Below, one piece after another: positions 6,482 to 15,006 of a DNA stretch of 18,978 nucleotides. The stretch comes from Paracoccaceae bacterium (GTDB taxonomy: Bacteria > Pseudomonadota > Alphaproteobacteria > Rhodobacterales > Rhodobacteraceae). The translations under genes and the position numbers were made by a program. Position 1 is the first letter of the stretch. Each line of letters starts with the position of its first letter. The notes beneath the pieces are model-generated. The model did no database searches. It was not told the DNA's origin and saw nothing but the letters and a program-made list of their open reading frames with translations. The stretch covers positions 1 through 18,978 of the forward strand of contig SKOX01000254.1 of assembly GCA_007119835.1 (NCBI GenBank), given 5' to 3'.

Positions 6482-7456
6482 TCAAGGTAATGGCGCGCCG
6501 CCTTGCTCTCGGACCTGTTGGCGGTATGCGCGGGGTGAAAGGCCGTAGCGACTGCGGAAGCAGCGACTGAACTGGGCGTGGTCGGCGAAGCCAGCGCGGT
6601 AGGCGACGACGGCGACCGTGTCGCGACTCCCGGGATCGGCGAAGGCGGCCCGCGCCGCCTCAAGCCGCTGCTCGCGGATCCAGTGGCCGAGCGACTGGCC
6701 CGTGTCGCGGAACAGGTCGTGGAGATAGCGCAGGGAGATTCCTGCGGCGCCCGCGCTGGTTTCGGCGTCAAGGCCAGGCTCGCCGAGGCGCTGGCGCACG
6801 ATCATCTCGATCCGGCTGAGATGGGCAGCGCGCACTGATGATTGTCCGCTGGTCAGCGTGCGGGGGTCCTCGGACAGCGCGAGCACTATGAGGTCGACGA
6901 GCTGCCGGCCAATGGTGGCGCGGCTCATGGACGCGAGGCTTGCGACACGCTTCGGCAGGAGCGGCAACAGATCCGCGAGCAACCCGCCCGTGCCGGTCGT
7001 TGCGTCGAACGCGAGTGAGCAGAAGCGGTCGGGCGCACGAATGCGGCTCGAGAGCAGCGAGGCACCAATCTTGAGCACCCAAAGATCAGCGGCTTCGGCA
7101 TGCGCGAATTCGTAGGGCTCGTGGCTGCGCTCGACGATGAAGCCGCCAGGTCGGCAGAGAACGTCCCTGCCGCACTGGCTGAAGCTCACGGGCGAGAGGA
7201 CGGGTACGGTGACGAGGTATTCCTCCTCGCTGGCCACTTTTCTCAGGTGGTGAGCGTTGCGGCGGTAGAGAAGGGCCTCGGAGGTCAACCGGGAGAGGGA
7301 GACCTCTCCGAACTTCCAGATCGCGAGCGACCCGTCGAAGCGGGCGGCGTCCCGAAATCCGAGGTCGAGAGGAAAGTACGCCTGGGCGATGGCGCTGTGC
7401 CAGTCGCTGCTCCGCCGAGGCGGCGGCGCGTCGCGCGTCGAGAACTCGATGTCCAT
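6482..7456 (-). CDS. AraC-family transcriptional regulator
   Basis: This 324-residue protein has an N-terminal AraC-binding-like effector domain (residues about 20-190, with LYRRNAHHLRKVASEEEYLVTVPV and RPGGFIVERSHEPYEF). Its C-terminus is an AraC/XylS double helix-turn-helix, with AAGISLRYLHDLFRDTGQSLGHWIREQRLEAARAAF and then VAYRAGFADHAQFSRCFRSRYGLSPRAYR as the classic second helix pair. The ATG at 7454-7456 was chosen over an in-frame upstream start because GAGGGGG (7464-7470, minus strand) sits 7 nt before it and because the upstream extension would consume most of the divergent promoter region. It is divergent from hyuB and convergent with bioY, so it probably senses the pathway substrate and activates the hyu operon and perhaps the pxp operon. 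Effector unknown. Confidence 0.92.
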   Translation of the reverse strand: MDIEFSTRDAPPPRRSSDWHSAIAQAYFPLDLGFRDAARFDGSLAIWKFGEVSLSRLTSEALLYRRNAHHLRKVASEEEYLVTVPVLSPVSFSQCGRDVLCRPGGFIVERSHEPYEFAHAEAADLWVLKIGASLLSSRIRAPDRFCSLAFDATTGTGGLLADLLPLLPKRVASLASMSRATIGRQLVDLIVLALSEDPRTLTSGQSSVRAAHLSRIEMIVRQRLGEPGLDAETSAGAAGISLRYLHDLFRDTGQSLGHWIREQRLEAARAAFADPGSRDTVAVVAYRAGFADHAQFSRCFRSRYGLSPRAYRQQVREQGGAPLP

Positions 7457-7617
7457 AAGGCTACCCCCTCGCAACGCGAGAGTAGGCGGGGCAATGGCCG
7501 GCGCACAACGTTTTGCGCGCCGGAACAAGAAATTGTGCGTTTCGGGTCAAGACCCGTTCGCGGGCCGGCGGTAGCCTTGGTGTTCAGCGACGCAACGCAG
7601 AAAACGAGGTTCCGCCC
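7457..7617. promoter_or_regulatory. Divergent promoter/operator region between the AraC gene and hyuB
   Basis: These 161 bp must hold both outward promoters. Several symmetric elements are visible: AAGGCTACCCCC (7457-7468) and its near-perfect inverse GGCGGTAGCCTT (7567-7578, 11 of 12); an 18-bp imperfect palindrome at 7501-7518 (8 of 9 half-site positions); a direct repeat TTTTGCGC (7511-7518) and TTGTGCGT (7533-7540) spaced 22 bp; and CGGGTC-AA-GACCCG (7543-7556). The two-turn direct repeat is the kind of site AraC-family proteins bind. I could not assign -35/-10 boxes with confidence. Confidence 0.7.
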
Positions 7618-9393
7618 ATGACGACGAGAACGGTTGATCCGATCACGCTCTCGGTGGTGCGGGGAGTACTGGAGACGACGCAGCGGGAGATGACGCTGGC
7701 GCTCGAGAAGACGGCGCGCTCAAGCGTCTTTAACCTCGCCCACGACTATTCGACGGCGCTGTTCAACGCGACCCCGGAGATGATCCTGCAGGGGCAGGAC
7801 ATCCCGATCCATCTTGGCTCGCTCGTCCCGGCGATGAAGGCAGTCGCCGCGTATTTCGGCGACGACATCCAAGAGGGTGACCTCATCCTGCACAACGACC
7901 CCGCCTGGGGCGGCAGCCACGCGATCGACGTCTGCATGTACAAGCCTGTCTTCCACGACGGCAGGCTTATGTACTGGACGGTGTGCAAGGGCCACCTGAC
8001 CGATATCGGCGGGCCGGTGCCGGCAGGCTACAACCCCAACGCGACCGAGATCTACGCCGAGTGCCTGCGTATTCCCCCGGTAAAGATCGTGGAGAGGGGT
8101 AGGCCGCGGCAGGATGTGCTGAACCTTATCCTGACCAACATGCGGGCGCGGCGCGATCAGGAGGGCGATTTCAACGCGCTGATTGGAGCCTGTCAGGTCG
8201 GTGAGCGGAACCTGCTCGCGATGCTCGAGAAGTACGGCGTGGAGCAGGTCGAGGCCTGCATCGACAAGCTGCTCGACATGGCCGAGACGCATATGCGCTC
8301 GCTGATTGCCGAGGTGCCAGACGGGACGTATTCCGGCACGGCGATCCTTGAGGATGCCGGGCACGGGTTCGGGGACTTTGAGATCACCGCGACCGTGACG
8401 ATCACCGGCGACGATTGCCACATCAAGATCGATAGCCCGCCACAAATCCCCTACTTCATCAACTCCTACGAGGGGAACTCCCATTCGGGGGTCTATCTCG
8501 GGCTGATGATGTTCGCGCAGTTGCCGCCGCCCTACAACGAGGGACTCTATCGCTGCGTGTCGGTCGATTTCGGGCCGAAGGGGACCTTGTGCAACGCCAA
8601 GGAGCCGGCGCCGCACATGAACTGCACGACGACGCCGATGGAGACGCTGACGGACGCGGTGCGGCTCGCCTTCGAGCAAGCAATGCCTTCGAAGGTGGCC
8701 GCGAGTTGGGGGCACGCAAACGGTCTGAACATTGCGGGCTGGGACAAGCGGCACGACGAGGAATACGTGACGATGGTGCTTGCCACGATCATCTCGGGAG
8801 CGGGCGCGACGCCGAGCCAAGACGGCTGGCACGCCTGCGGGCCTGAATGCTGCTTCGGGGCGCTGACCTCCGGGGACATCGAGCTCCTCGAGCACGCCTA
8901 TCCGATCGTGATCCACCGCTACTCACTCATGACGGACAGCGGCGGCGCGGGGAAGTTCCGGGGCGGATCGGGCACGGCCTGGGAGGTCGAGCCGCTGAAC
9001 GGCGAGATGACCTTTATCACCTTCGGCGAGGGGCGGCGAATCCCGGCGATGGGCGCGGCGGGCGCGAAATCGGAGATGGTCGATGCCAAGGTCGGGCGGA
9101 TCGAGCTCGTGAAGGGCGGGGAGCGCAAGGTGATCCGGACCAATGTCATCGAAACCCTAAAGCCGGGCGACCGGGTGACGAACATGAATCCTGGCGGCGG
9201 CGGCTATGGCGATCCGTTCGAGCGTCCCGTTGAATGGGTCGTGGAGGACATGCGGAACGGACTCGTCTCGGCCGAGGGAGCGCGTGCGGATTACGGAGTG
9301 GCGATCGATCCCGCGACGTTCGCAGTGGACGAGGGCGAGACCAGGACACTGCGCGCCGGGCGCGTCGGCGGAATGTCCCAGCGGGAAACATAG
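7618..9393 (+). CDS. HyuB-type hydantoinase B/oxoprolinase family subunit
   Basis: This 591-residue protein belongs to the hydantoinase B/5-oxoprolinase C-terminal family. Seen in order: DPITLSVVRGVLETTQREMTLALEKTA, the HDYSTALF segment, HNDPAWGGSH (residues 92-101, matching the family NDPY-x-GG-H metal-site motif), GPVPAGYNPNATEIYAE, INSYEGNSHSGVYLGL, the late SGGAGKFRGGSG, and MNPGGGGYGDPFERP near the end. With HyuA it forms ATP-dependent enzymes that open hydantoins, 5-oxoproline or caprolactam; related complexes carboxylate acetone or acetophenone. The middle region (ASWGHANGLNIAGWDKR) departs from better-known members, so the substrate may differ. The start at ATG 7618 matches the family N-terminus. 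It is the first gene of a long operon; hyuA follows after 68 bp, with B before A. Confidence 0.92.
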   Translation: MTTRTVDPITLSVVRGVLETTQREMTLALEKTARSSVFNLAHDYSTALFNATPEMILQGQDIPIHLGSLVPAMKAVAAYFGDDIQEGDLILHNDPAWGGSHAIDVCMYKPVFHDGRLMYWTVCKGHLTDIGGPVPAGYNPNATEIYAECLRIPPVKIVERGRPRQDVLNLILTNMRARRDQEGDFNALIGACQVGERNLLAMLEKYGVEQVEACIDKLLDMAETHMRSLIAEVPDGTYSGTAILEDAGHGFGDFEITATVTITGDDCHIKIDSPPQIPYFINSYEGNSHSGVYLGLMMFAQLPPPYNEGLYRCVSVDFGPKGTLCNAKEPAPHMNCTTTPMETLTDAVRLAFEQAMPSKVAASWGHANGLNIAGWDKRHDEEYVTMVLATIISGAGATPSQDGWHACGPECCFGALTSGDIELLEHAYPIVIHRYSLMTDSGGAGKFRGGSGTAWEVEPLNGEMTFITFGEGRRIPAMGAAGAKSEMVDAKVGRIELVKGGERKVIRTNVIETLKPGDRVTNMNPGGGGYGDPFERPVEWVVEDMRNGLVSAEGARADYGVAIDPATFAVDEGETRTLRAGRVGGMSQRET

Positions 9394-9407
9394 GTCAGAT
9401 TTCTGAC
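9394..9407. repeat. 14-bp perfect inverted repeat after hyuB
   Basis: GTCAGA-TT-TCTGAC begins directly after the hyuB stop codon. It is too short and has no T-run for a terminator. It could be a regulator half-site pair or a small hairpin in the 68-bp hyuB-hyuA spacer, which otherwise holds only the hyuA ribosome-binding site (GGGGAGAAGG, about 9450-9459). Confidence 0.4.
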
Positions 9408-9461
9408 ACACAGAAAGAACTTTGCTGCGTCAACGGCCTCCGGGGCCGCGGGGAGAAGGCG

Positions 9462-11543
9462 ATGCGCACCAAGTACCGGCTCGGAATCGATGCGGGCGGC
9501 ACGTTTACGGACTTCGTGCTGGCGGAGGACACGGGGCAGGCCCGGCTCTACAAGGCGCTCTCGACGCCCGATAACCCGACACGGGCGATCAAAGAGGGGC
9601 TGAAGCTGATTGGTCAGGACCTCGGCCTGAGCGCGTCTGAGATTGTGAGGGAGTGCGACCTCTGCATCAACGGCACAACCGTCGGGCTGAACGCGCTGAT
9701 CCAGCACAAGGGCGGGAAGACGGGGCTGATCTGCACGGCGGGTCACGAGGATTCAATCGAGATCCGGCTCGGGCATAAGGAAGACGGCTACCGCTACGAT
9801 GCAGAGTATCCGCCGGCCAAGATGCTGGTGCCGCGCCGGCTCCGGCGGGGCGTGCGCGAGCGCATTCGGTCGGACGGGCAGGTGCACACGCCGCTCAACG
9901 AGGAGGACGTGGCCGCGACGTGCGAGCTGTTCCTGCGCGAGGGGATCGAGAGTGTCGCGGTGTCCTTGGTCTGGTCCGTGCTGGACCAGAGCCATGAGCG
10001 GCGTGCGGGCGAGATCGTGCGGAAAATGATGCCGGACGCCGCCGTAACACTCGGCTCGGAGCTCTATCCGCAGGTGCGTGAATACACCCGTACCTCGACT
10101 TCTGTGGTAAACGCCTATCTCGCGCCTATCATGCGCGCCTATGTCGAGGCGGTGGACGGCTACTTCCGCGCGCTCGGCGCGCAGCATCCGGTCCGCTACT
10201 TTCAGTCGAACGGCGGGCTATCGGAAGGCGCGGCGCTGTCGGATCGGTCGGTCTATGCGATCAACTCGGGCCCGGCCTCGGCGCCACGTGCCGGCCTCTA
10301 CGTCGCGGAGCCGTTCGGTACGAAAAACGTCATCACCGTCGACATGGGCGGCACGTCCTTCGACATCACTCTGACAAAGGACGGCCAGACCAACCTCAAC
10401 AAGAACATCGACTTCTTGCGTTACCGGATCGGCGTGCCGATGATCCAGGTCGAGACGCTCGGCGCCGGCGGCGGATCGATCGGCTGGATCGACCCGATGG
10501 GACTCCTGCAGGTCGGGCCGCAGAGCGCCGGCGCGGTTCCCGGCCCTGCCTGCTACGGGCAGGGCGGCGAGGAGCCGACCGTGTCTGACGCCAACCTCGT
10601 GCTCGGCTACCTCAACCCCGAGGGGCTGATCGGCGGACGGCTACCGCTCGACAGAAGCTGTGCCAAGGCGGCGCTGCGGCGGATCGCCGAGCCCCTCGGC
10701 CTCTCGATCGAGCGGGCTGCCTACGGGATGTTCACCATCGTCAACTCGAACATGGCTGCCGGAATACGCCGCGTCTCGGTCGAGCGTGGCTATGACCCGC
10801 GCGACTTCGTGCTGGTCGGCGCGGGCGGCGCAACCGCGGCGCATATTACCGCGCTCGCGCGCGAGATGGGGATCGACACGGTGATCCTGCCCAAGCTCGC
10901 CTCGGGCCTCTGCGCCTTCGGGCAGATCATATCGGACGTGAAGTATAACGTAATGGCGACCGCGCCGATGCGGCTCGACACTGCGGAGGCCTATGCGCGG
11001 CTCGACGCCCTCTTCGCGGAACTCGAGGCCAAGGGGCGGCGGCAGCTCGAGGCGGACGGGTTCGGGCCGGACCGGATCCGCATCGAGCGCAGCATCGAGA
11101 TGCGCTATGTCGGCCAGGTCCACGAATGCACCGTCGAGATCGGCAGCTTCCCGATCGGCGGCGAGAGCGCGGAGCACATCAAGGACGCCTTCCACAGACG
11201 TCATGAGCAGCTCTTCACCTACTCGGAGCGACACAACACGGTCGAGGTCGTCAATATCGAGGTCACGGCATATGGGCTCGTCGAGAAGCCGGCCGCGCCG
11301 CAACTCGCCGAAGGACGCGACAGTGCGGCTGCCCGGAAGGGCATGCGGGACGCGATCTTCTCGGCAGACGGCACGGCCGTGTCGACACAGGTATATGACG
11401 GTGCCATACTTGGCGCGGGCGCAGTGGTCGCGGGGCCCGCGATCATAGAGGAGGAGACCACGACCATCGTGATCGAGCCGGGCTGGACTGCGGCGCTGCA
11501 CGAGAGCGGTGCCTACCGGATCACGCGGGACGGGGCCCTCTGA
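9462..11543 (+). CDS. HyuA-type hydantoinase A/oxoprolinase family subunit
   Basis: This 693-residue protein is of normal length for the hydantoinase A/oxoprolinase family. The N-terminus YRLGIDAGGTFTDFVL (residues 5-20) is the first phosphate-binding loop of the ASKHA/actin-like ATPase fold. The second is VDMGGTSFDITL (about 293-304). They are followed by GAGGGSIGWID (about 333), RRVSVERGYDPRDFVLVGAGGATAAH (about 430-455) and a C-terminal domain including MRYVGQVHECTVEI. It should bind and hydrolyse ATP to activate a carbonyl for ring opening or carboxylation together with HyuB. The frame is open upstream to 9234 inside hyuB, but ATG 9462 has GGGGAGAAGG in front and the family N-terminus right after it. 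Only 5 bp separate it from the ABC transporter genes. Family very clear; substrate unknown. Confidence 0.93.
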   Translation: MRTKYRLGIDAGGTFTDFVLAEDTGQARLYKALSTPDNPTRAIKEGLKLIGQDLGLSASEIVRECDLCINGTTVGLNALIQHKGGKTGLICTAGHEDSIEIRLGHKEDGYRYDAEYPPAKMLVPRRLRRGVRERIRSDGQVHTPLNEEDVAATCELFLREGIESVAVSLVWSVLDQSHERRAGEIVRKMMPDAAVTLGSELYPQVREYTRTSTSVVNAYLAPIMRAYVEAVDGYFRALGAQHPVRYFQSNGGLSEGAALSDRSVYAINSGPASAPRAGLYVAEPFGTKNVITVDMGGTSFDITLTKDGQTNLNKNIDFLRYRIGVPMIQVETLGAGGGSIGWIDPMGLLQVGPQSAGAVPGPACYGQGGEEPTVSDANLVLGYLNPEGLIGGRLPLDRSCAKAALRRIAEPLGLSIERAAYGMFTIVNSNMAAGIRRVSVERGYDPRDFVLVGAGGATAAHITALAREMGIDTVILPKLASGLCAFGQIISDVKYNVMATAPMRLDTAEAYARLDALFAELEAKGRRQLEADGFGPDRIRIERSIEMRYVGQVHECTVEIGSFPIGGESAEHIKDAFHRRHEQLFTYSERHNTVEVVNIEVTAYGLVEKPAAPQLAEGRDSAAARKGMRDAIFSADGTAVSTQVYDGAILGAGAVVAGPAIIEEETTTIVIEPGWTAALHESGAYRITRDGAL

Positions 11544-11548
11544 CGGTC

Positions 11549-12307
11549 ATGGCGGAGGGCGCGCTCCTCGCGCGGGCGGTCACCGTATCGTTTGACGGGC
11601 TGACGGCGCTTTCGGATGTGAGCCTCTCGGTTCCGCGAAGCCGAATCACCGGGCTGATAGGGCCGAACGGCGCGGGCAAGACGACGGCGGTCAACGTCCT
11701 CTCCGGATTTCAGCTTCCGTCCTCGGGCGAGGTCGTAATGGACGGCGAGGACGTGACGGGGCTGAAGCCGCACGTCCTGCGGCGACGAGGCCTTGCGCGG
11801 ACCTTCCAGGGCGGGCGTCTGTTCAAGGATCTGAGCGTGCTCGACAACCTCGAAGTGACGGGGATCGGGCTCGGGCTCACGCGGCGCGAGGCAGCGCGCA
11901 AGGCAGCCGAGATGCTCGACTGGATGGGGATCGGGCGGCTCGCGGGGCAGGAGGCGGGCGGCCTGCCATACACCGACGAGCGGCGGGTCGCGATCGGGCG
12001 GGCGCTGATGGAGGAGCCGGGCTACCTCCTGCTCGACGAGCCGGCGGCGGGCATGTCGGAGCTCGAGGCGGCCGAGCTCGGGCGGCTCGCGCAGCGGATC
12101 GTGCGGGAGATGGGCTGCGGCATCCTGCTGATCGAGCACAATGTCGCCCTGGTGCTCGAGATCTGCGAGGAGGTCTTCGTACTCGATTCCGGGCGGATCA
12201 TCGAAACGGGGCCGCCGGCGGCGATCCGCGCCAGCGAGACGGTACGGCACGCCTACATGGGCACAGCCGCAGATGTCGAGCCGGTCGGGGCGGAGGCGGG
12301 GGTATGA
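11549..12307 (+). CDS. Liv-type ABC transporter ATP-binding protein (LivG-like)
   Basis: This 252-residue ATPase is one of the pair that powers a branched-chain-amino-acid-type importer. The Walker A is GPNGAGKT (38-45), the LivG-type Q-loop is RTFQGGRLFKDLSVLDN, the Walker B is LLLDEPAAGM (160-169), and the switch histidine is in LIEHNV. The ABC signature is odd: LivG proteins usually read LPYGxQRRLEIARAL, while here it is LPYTDERRVAIGRAL (139 onward), with Thr142 replacing the signature glycine and Asp143 in the Gln position. The rest is canonical, and its LivF partner keeps a perfect LSGGQ, so the complex may retain only one canonical composite ATP site. It starts 5 bp after hyuA and ends overlapping livF by 4 bp. 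Confidence 0.92.
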   Translation: MAEGALLARAVTVSFDGLTALSDVSLSVPRSRITGLIGPNGAGKTTAVNVLSGFQLPSSGEVVMDGEDVTGLKPHVLRRRGLARTFQGGRLFKDLSVLDNLEVTGIGLGLTRREAARKAAEMLDWMGIGRLAGQEAGGLPYTDERRVAIGRALMEEPGYLLLDEPAAGMSELEAAELGRLAQRIVREMGCGILLIEHNVALVLEICEEVFVLDSGRIIETGPPAAIRASETVRHAYMGTAADVEPVGAEAGV

Positions 12308-13038
12308 CGCTCCTCGCGGTCGAGGGGCTGAGCGTACGCTACGGGCAACTCACGGCGCTGCGCGACGCGAGCCTCATGCTGGATGAGGGCGAGACGCTCT
12401 TCGTCACCGGGCCGAACGGCGCAGGGAAATCGACCCTGATGAAGGCGATCGCGGGCGTCGTCCGGCCGGCCGCGGGGTGCATCCGGCTCGGCGGACGCGA
12501 CATCACCGGCGAGGCGCCGGAGACGATCGCGCGGCTCGGCTTCTCAATGGTACCCGAGGGGCGGCAGGTCTTCGGCGAGCTGACGGTGGATGAGAACCTG
12601 CGGCTGGGCGCCGGCATGAGGGGCGACCGGGCGGGCGCGGCGCGGGACCTTGAGAGCGTTTTCGAGAGCTTCCCGATGCTGAAGGAACGGCGTGACGGCG
12701 CGGCGGGTCTGCTGTCGGGCGGGCAGCAGCAGATGCTGGTGATCGCGCGGGCGCTGATGACGCGGCCGCGCCTCGTCGCGATCGACGAGCCGTCGCTCGG
12801 TCTTGCGCCGCTGGTGATCGACCAGGTATACGAACTGCTACTGAGGCTGCGGGCCGAGCGCAGGCTGACACTCCTGGTCGTTGAGCAGAGCTCGACTCGC
12901 GCGACGATGACGGGCGGAAGGATGATGCTGCTCCGCTCGGGCCGGGTGGTGCTCGAAGGAGACGCGCGGGAGCTGAACGCGAGCGGCGCGGTCGAGCGGG
13001 CGTATTTCGGCTACTCGGATGCGGAGGAGCCGGCATGA
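12304..13038 (+). CDS. Liv-type ABC transporter ATP-binding protein (LivF-like)
   Basis: This 244-residue ATPase is the second nucleotide-binding subunit of the importer. It shows Walker A GPNGAGKS (36-43), the LivF-style MVPEGRQVFGELTVDENL, a canonical signature LLSGGQQQM (LSGGQ at 137-141), and Walker B LVAIDEPSLGLAP with Asp161/Glu162. The switch region reads VVEQSSTRA, with Gln where many ABC proteins have His, as is common in LivF. The C-terminal part (TMTGGRMMLLRSGRVVLEG) is a little divergent from typical ADRAYVLETG sequences. ATGA overlaps at both ends place it in one translational unit with the other Liv genes. Specificity comes from the binding protein, not from this subunit. Confidence 0.93.
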   Translation: MTLLAVEGLSVRYGQLTALRDASLMLDEGETLFVTGPNGAGKSTLMKAIAGVVRPAAGCIRLGGRDITGEAPETIARLGFSMVPEGRQVFGELTVDENLRLGAGMRGDRAGAARDLESVFESFPMLKERRDGAAGLLSGGQQQMLVIARALMTRPRLVAIDEPSLGLAPLVIDQVYELLLRLRAERRLTLLVVEQSSTRATMTGGRMMLLRSGRVVLEGDARELNASGAVERAYFGYSDAEEPA

Positions 13039-13949
13039 CCGCGGTGCTGCAGATCCTCTTCGATGCGCTGTCGCTCGGCAGCCTCTACGCGCTCGGGGCG
13101 CTCGGCATCGCGCTGATCTTCGGGGTGATGCGGCTCGTCAACTTCGCGCACGGGGACTACATCTCCTTCAGCATCTTTGCGCTGCTCTGGCCGACGACGG
13201 CGGCGACGACGATCCTATTCCTCGGACAGGTGCCGCCCGCGGTTCTGATCCCTTTTGTGATCCTGATCGGGGCGGGCGTGTCCGTCCTGTCGGAGATCCT
13301 CGTCTTCCGGCGGCTGAGGGACGCGAATCCGGCGACGCTGATGATCGCCTCCTTCGCGCTCGGCTTCGTCATCAAGAACCTGCTTCTGATGCTCTACTCG
13401 TCGAGGCCGAAATCGCTGTCGATCCTGCCAGGGCTCGCGCAGCAGGTCGAGATCGGCGGCGCGCGCATACCGCTTCTGCAGGTGGTAACGGTGGCGGCGA
13501 CCATCGTGATCCTGATTGCGCTGACGGCGTTCCTGAAGCGGACGCGCTTCGGGCTCGAGATGCGGGCGGCGGCGCAGGACTTCACGATGGCGCGGATGCT
13601 GGGCGTCCGGGCGAACCGGGTGATCCTTCTCGCCTTCGCGATCTCCGGCATGCTGGCCGGCGCGATCGGGCTCGCCATCGTCGTGCAGACCGGGACGGCC
13701 GACATCAACATGGGGCTCTCCGTGATGCTCGTCGCCTTCATCGCGACGGTGATCGGAGGCCTTGGCAGCCTGTATGGCGCGGTTGTCGCGGGATTTCTGA
13801 TCGGCGGCGCGAGCGTGCTCATGCAGGTGATCCTGCCGCTCGACGCGCGTCCGTTCCGCGACGCCTTCGTTTATGCCCTCGTCATCGTGGTGCTGCTCTG
13901 GCGGCCGCAGGGCCTCTTCGCCCCGCGCACTGCCAAGCAGAGGGTTTGA
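13035..13949 (+). CDS. Liv-type ABC transporter permease (LivH-like)
   Basis: This 304-residue inner-membrane protein has about eight hydrophobic segments. It opens LQILFDALSLGSLYALGALGIALIFGVMRLVNFAHGD, the standard LivH start. The cytoplasmic coupling region is FGLEMRAAAQDFTMARMLGVRANRVILLAFAISG. The end has IGGLGSLYGAVVAGFLIGG and LLWRPQGLFAPR. It forms the translocation channel with the LivM-like permease encoded next, 1 bp downstream. The ATG overlaps the livF stop by 4 bp. Homology places it in the importer family for branched-chain and other amino acids, amides and urea; here it may carry the island's substrate. Confidence 0.93.
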   Translation: MTAVLQILFDALSLGSLYALGALGIALIFGVMRLVNFAHGDYISFSIFALLWPTTAATTILFLGQVPPAVLIPFVILIGAGVSVLSEILVFRRLRDANPATLMIASFALGFVIKNLLLMLYSSRPKSLSILPGLAQQVEIGGARIPLLQVVTVAATIVILIALTAFLKRTRFGLEMRAAAQDFTMARMLGVRANRVILLAFAISGMLAGAIGLAIVVQTGTADINMGLSVMLVAFIATVIGGLGSLYGAVVAGFLIGGASVLMQVILPLDARPFRDAFVYALVIVVLLWRPQGLFAPRTAKQRV

Positions 13950-13950
13950 G

Positions 13951-15006
13951 ATGACACGCGCGCCGTCGATCATGGCCAAGACGGTCTCAACGCCGCTGAT
14001 CCTGATAGCGATCCTCGCCGCAATCGCCATAGCGGTGGATGCGTTCGGCTCCGGGCCGCTTGCTCGGACAGTGATCGAGATGTTGATCCGGGTTGTCCTG
14101 GTCGTCGGCATCTGGATCTTCGTAGGTAACAGCGGGATCATCAGCTTCGGCCACGTCGGCTTCATGTGCCTCGGCGCCTATGCGGCCGCTTGGCTGACCA
14201 TCCCGCCGATGCTCAAGCAGATCTCGCTTCGCGGCCTGCCCGAGTTCCTGCTCGAGAACCAGTTCCCCTTCTGGCCCTCGGCGCTTGCGGCCTCGCTCCT
14301 GCCGGCGGTATTTGCGCTGATCCTCGGGCCAGTCCTCATGCGGCTCGCGGGGATCGCGGCCTCGATCGCGACCTTCGCGATGCTCGCAGTGATCAACACC
14401 GTGTACTCGAACTGGTCCACTGTGACGGGGGGAACAAGTTCGGTGATCGGCATCCCGACCGTGACCGATGTCTGGATCGCACTTGGTATGGCGTCAGGGG
14501 CGATCGTCATCGCCTGGCTCTATGCGATCTCGCGCTCAGGCCTGGCGCTCCGAGCGGCACGGGACGAGGCCATCGCAGCCCAGGCCTCGGGCGTGAACAT
14601 CGAGCGGGAGCGGCTGATTGCCTTCGTACTATCGGCCTTCGTCTGCGGCGCGGCCGGCGTGCTCTATGCGCATTTCCTCGGGATCATCACGCCCGACGCC
14701 TTCTTTCTCACTGCGACCTTTGTCGCACTCTCCATGCTGGTGGTCGGCGGCATCAACAGCCTGAGTGGCGCGGTGATCGGCGTCGTCTTTATCTCGGTCA
14801 TAATTCAGCTGCTGCGCTGGATGGAGCGCGGCGTGCAGGTCGGCGAGACGACGGTGGCCATCCCGAGCGGCGCGCAAGAGATCGCGATCGGCCTCGTCAT
14901 GATCGTGATCCTCATCTTTCGCCCGGCGGGCCTTCTGGGCAACCGGGAGATTGTTTGGACGTCCAGGCGCGAGCCGAGGGTAGCCAGAACCCAGCCGGCC
15001 GAGTAG
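13951..15006 (+). CDS. Liv-type ABC transporter permease (LivM-like)
   Basis: This 351-residue inner-membrane protein has roughly nine to ten hydrophobic segments. The LivM core is visible: GNSGIISFGHVGFMCLGAYAAAW near the N-terminus, then GLALRAARDEAIAAQASGVNIERERLIAFVLSAFVCGAAGVLYAHFLG as the coupling region, and later VVGGINSLSGAVIGVVF. A charged cytoplasmic tail ends the protein. The ATG at 13951 follows AGAGGGTTTG; an in-frame ATG at 13972 is a weaker alternative. It lies 1 bp after livH and pairs with it. The binding-protein gene follows after 29 bp. Confidence 0.93.
   Translation: MTRAPSIMAKTVSTPLILIAILAAIAIAVDAFGSGPLARTVIEMLIRVVLVVGIWIFVGNSGIISFGHVGFMCLGAYAAAWLTIPPMLKQISLRGLPEFLLENQFPFWPSALAASLLPAVFALILGPVLMRLAGIAASIATFAMLAVINTVYSNWSTVTGGTSSVIGIPTVTDVWIALGMASGAIVIAWLYAISRSGLALRAARDEAIAAQASGVNIERERLIAFVLSAFVCGAAGVLYAHFLGIITPDAFFLTATFVALSMLVVGGINSLSGAVIGVVFISVIIQLLRWMERGVQVGETTVAIPSGAQEIAIGLVMIVILIFRPAGLLGNREIVWTSRREPRVARTQPAE

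Noticed and set aside
9234..9461. N-terminal extension of hyuA into hyuB
   Set aside because: The extension does not match the family. The canonical N-terminus and ribosome-binding site begin at 9462.
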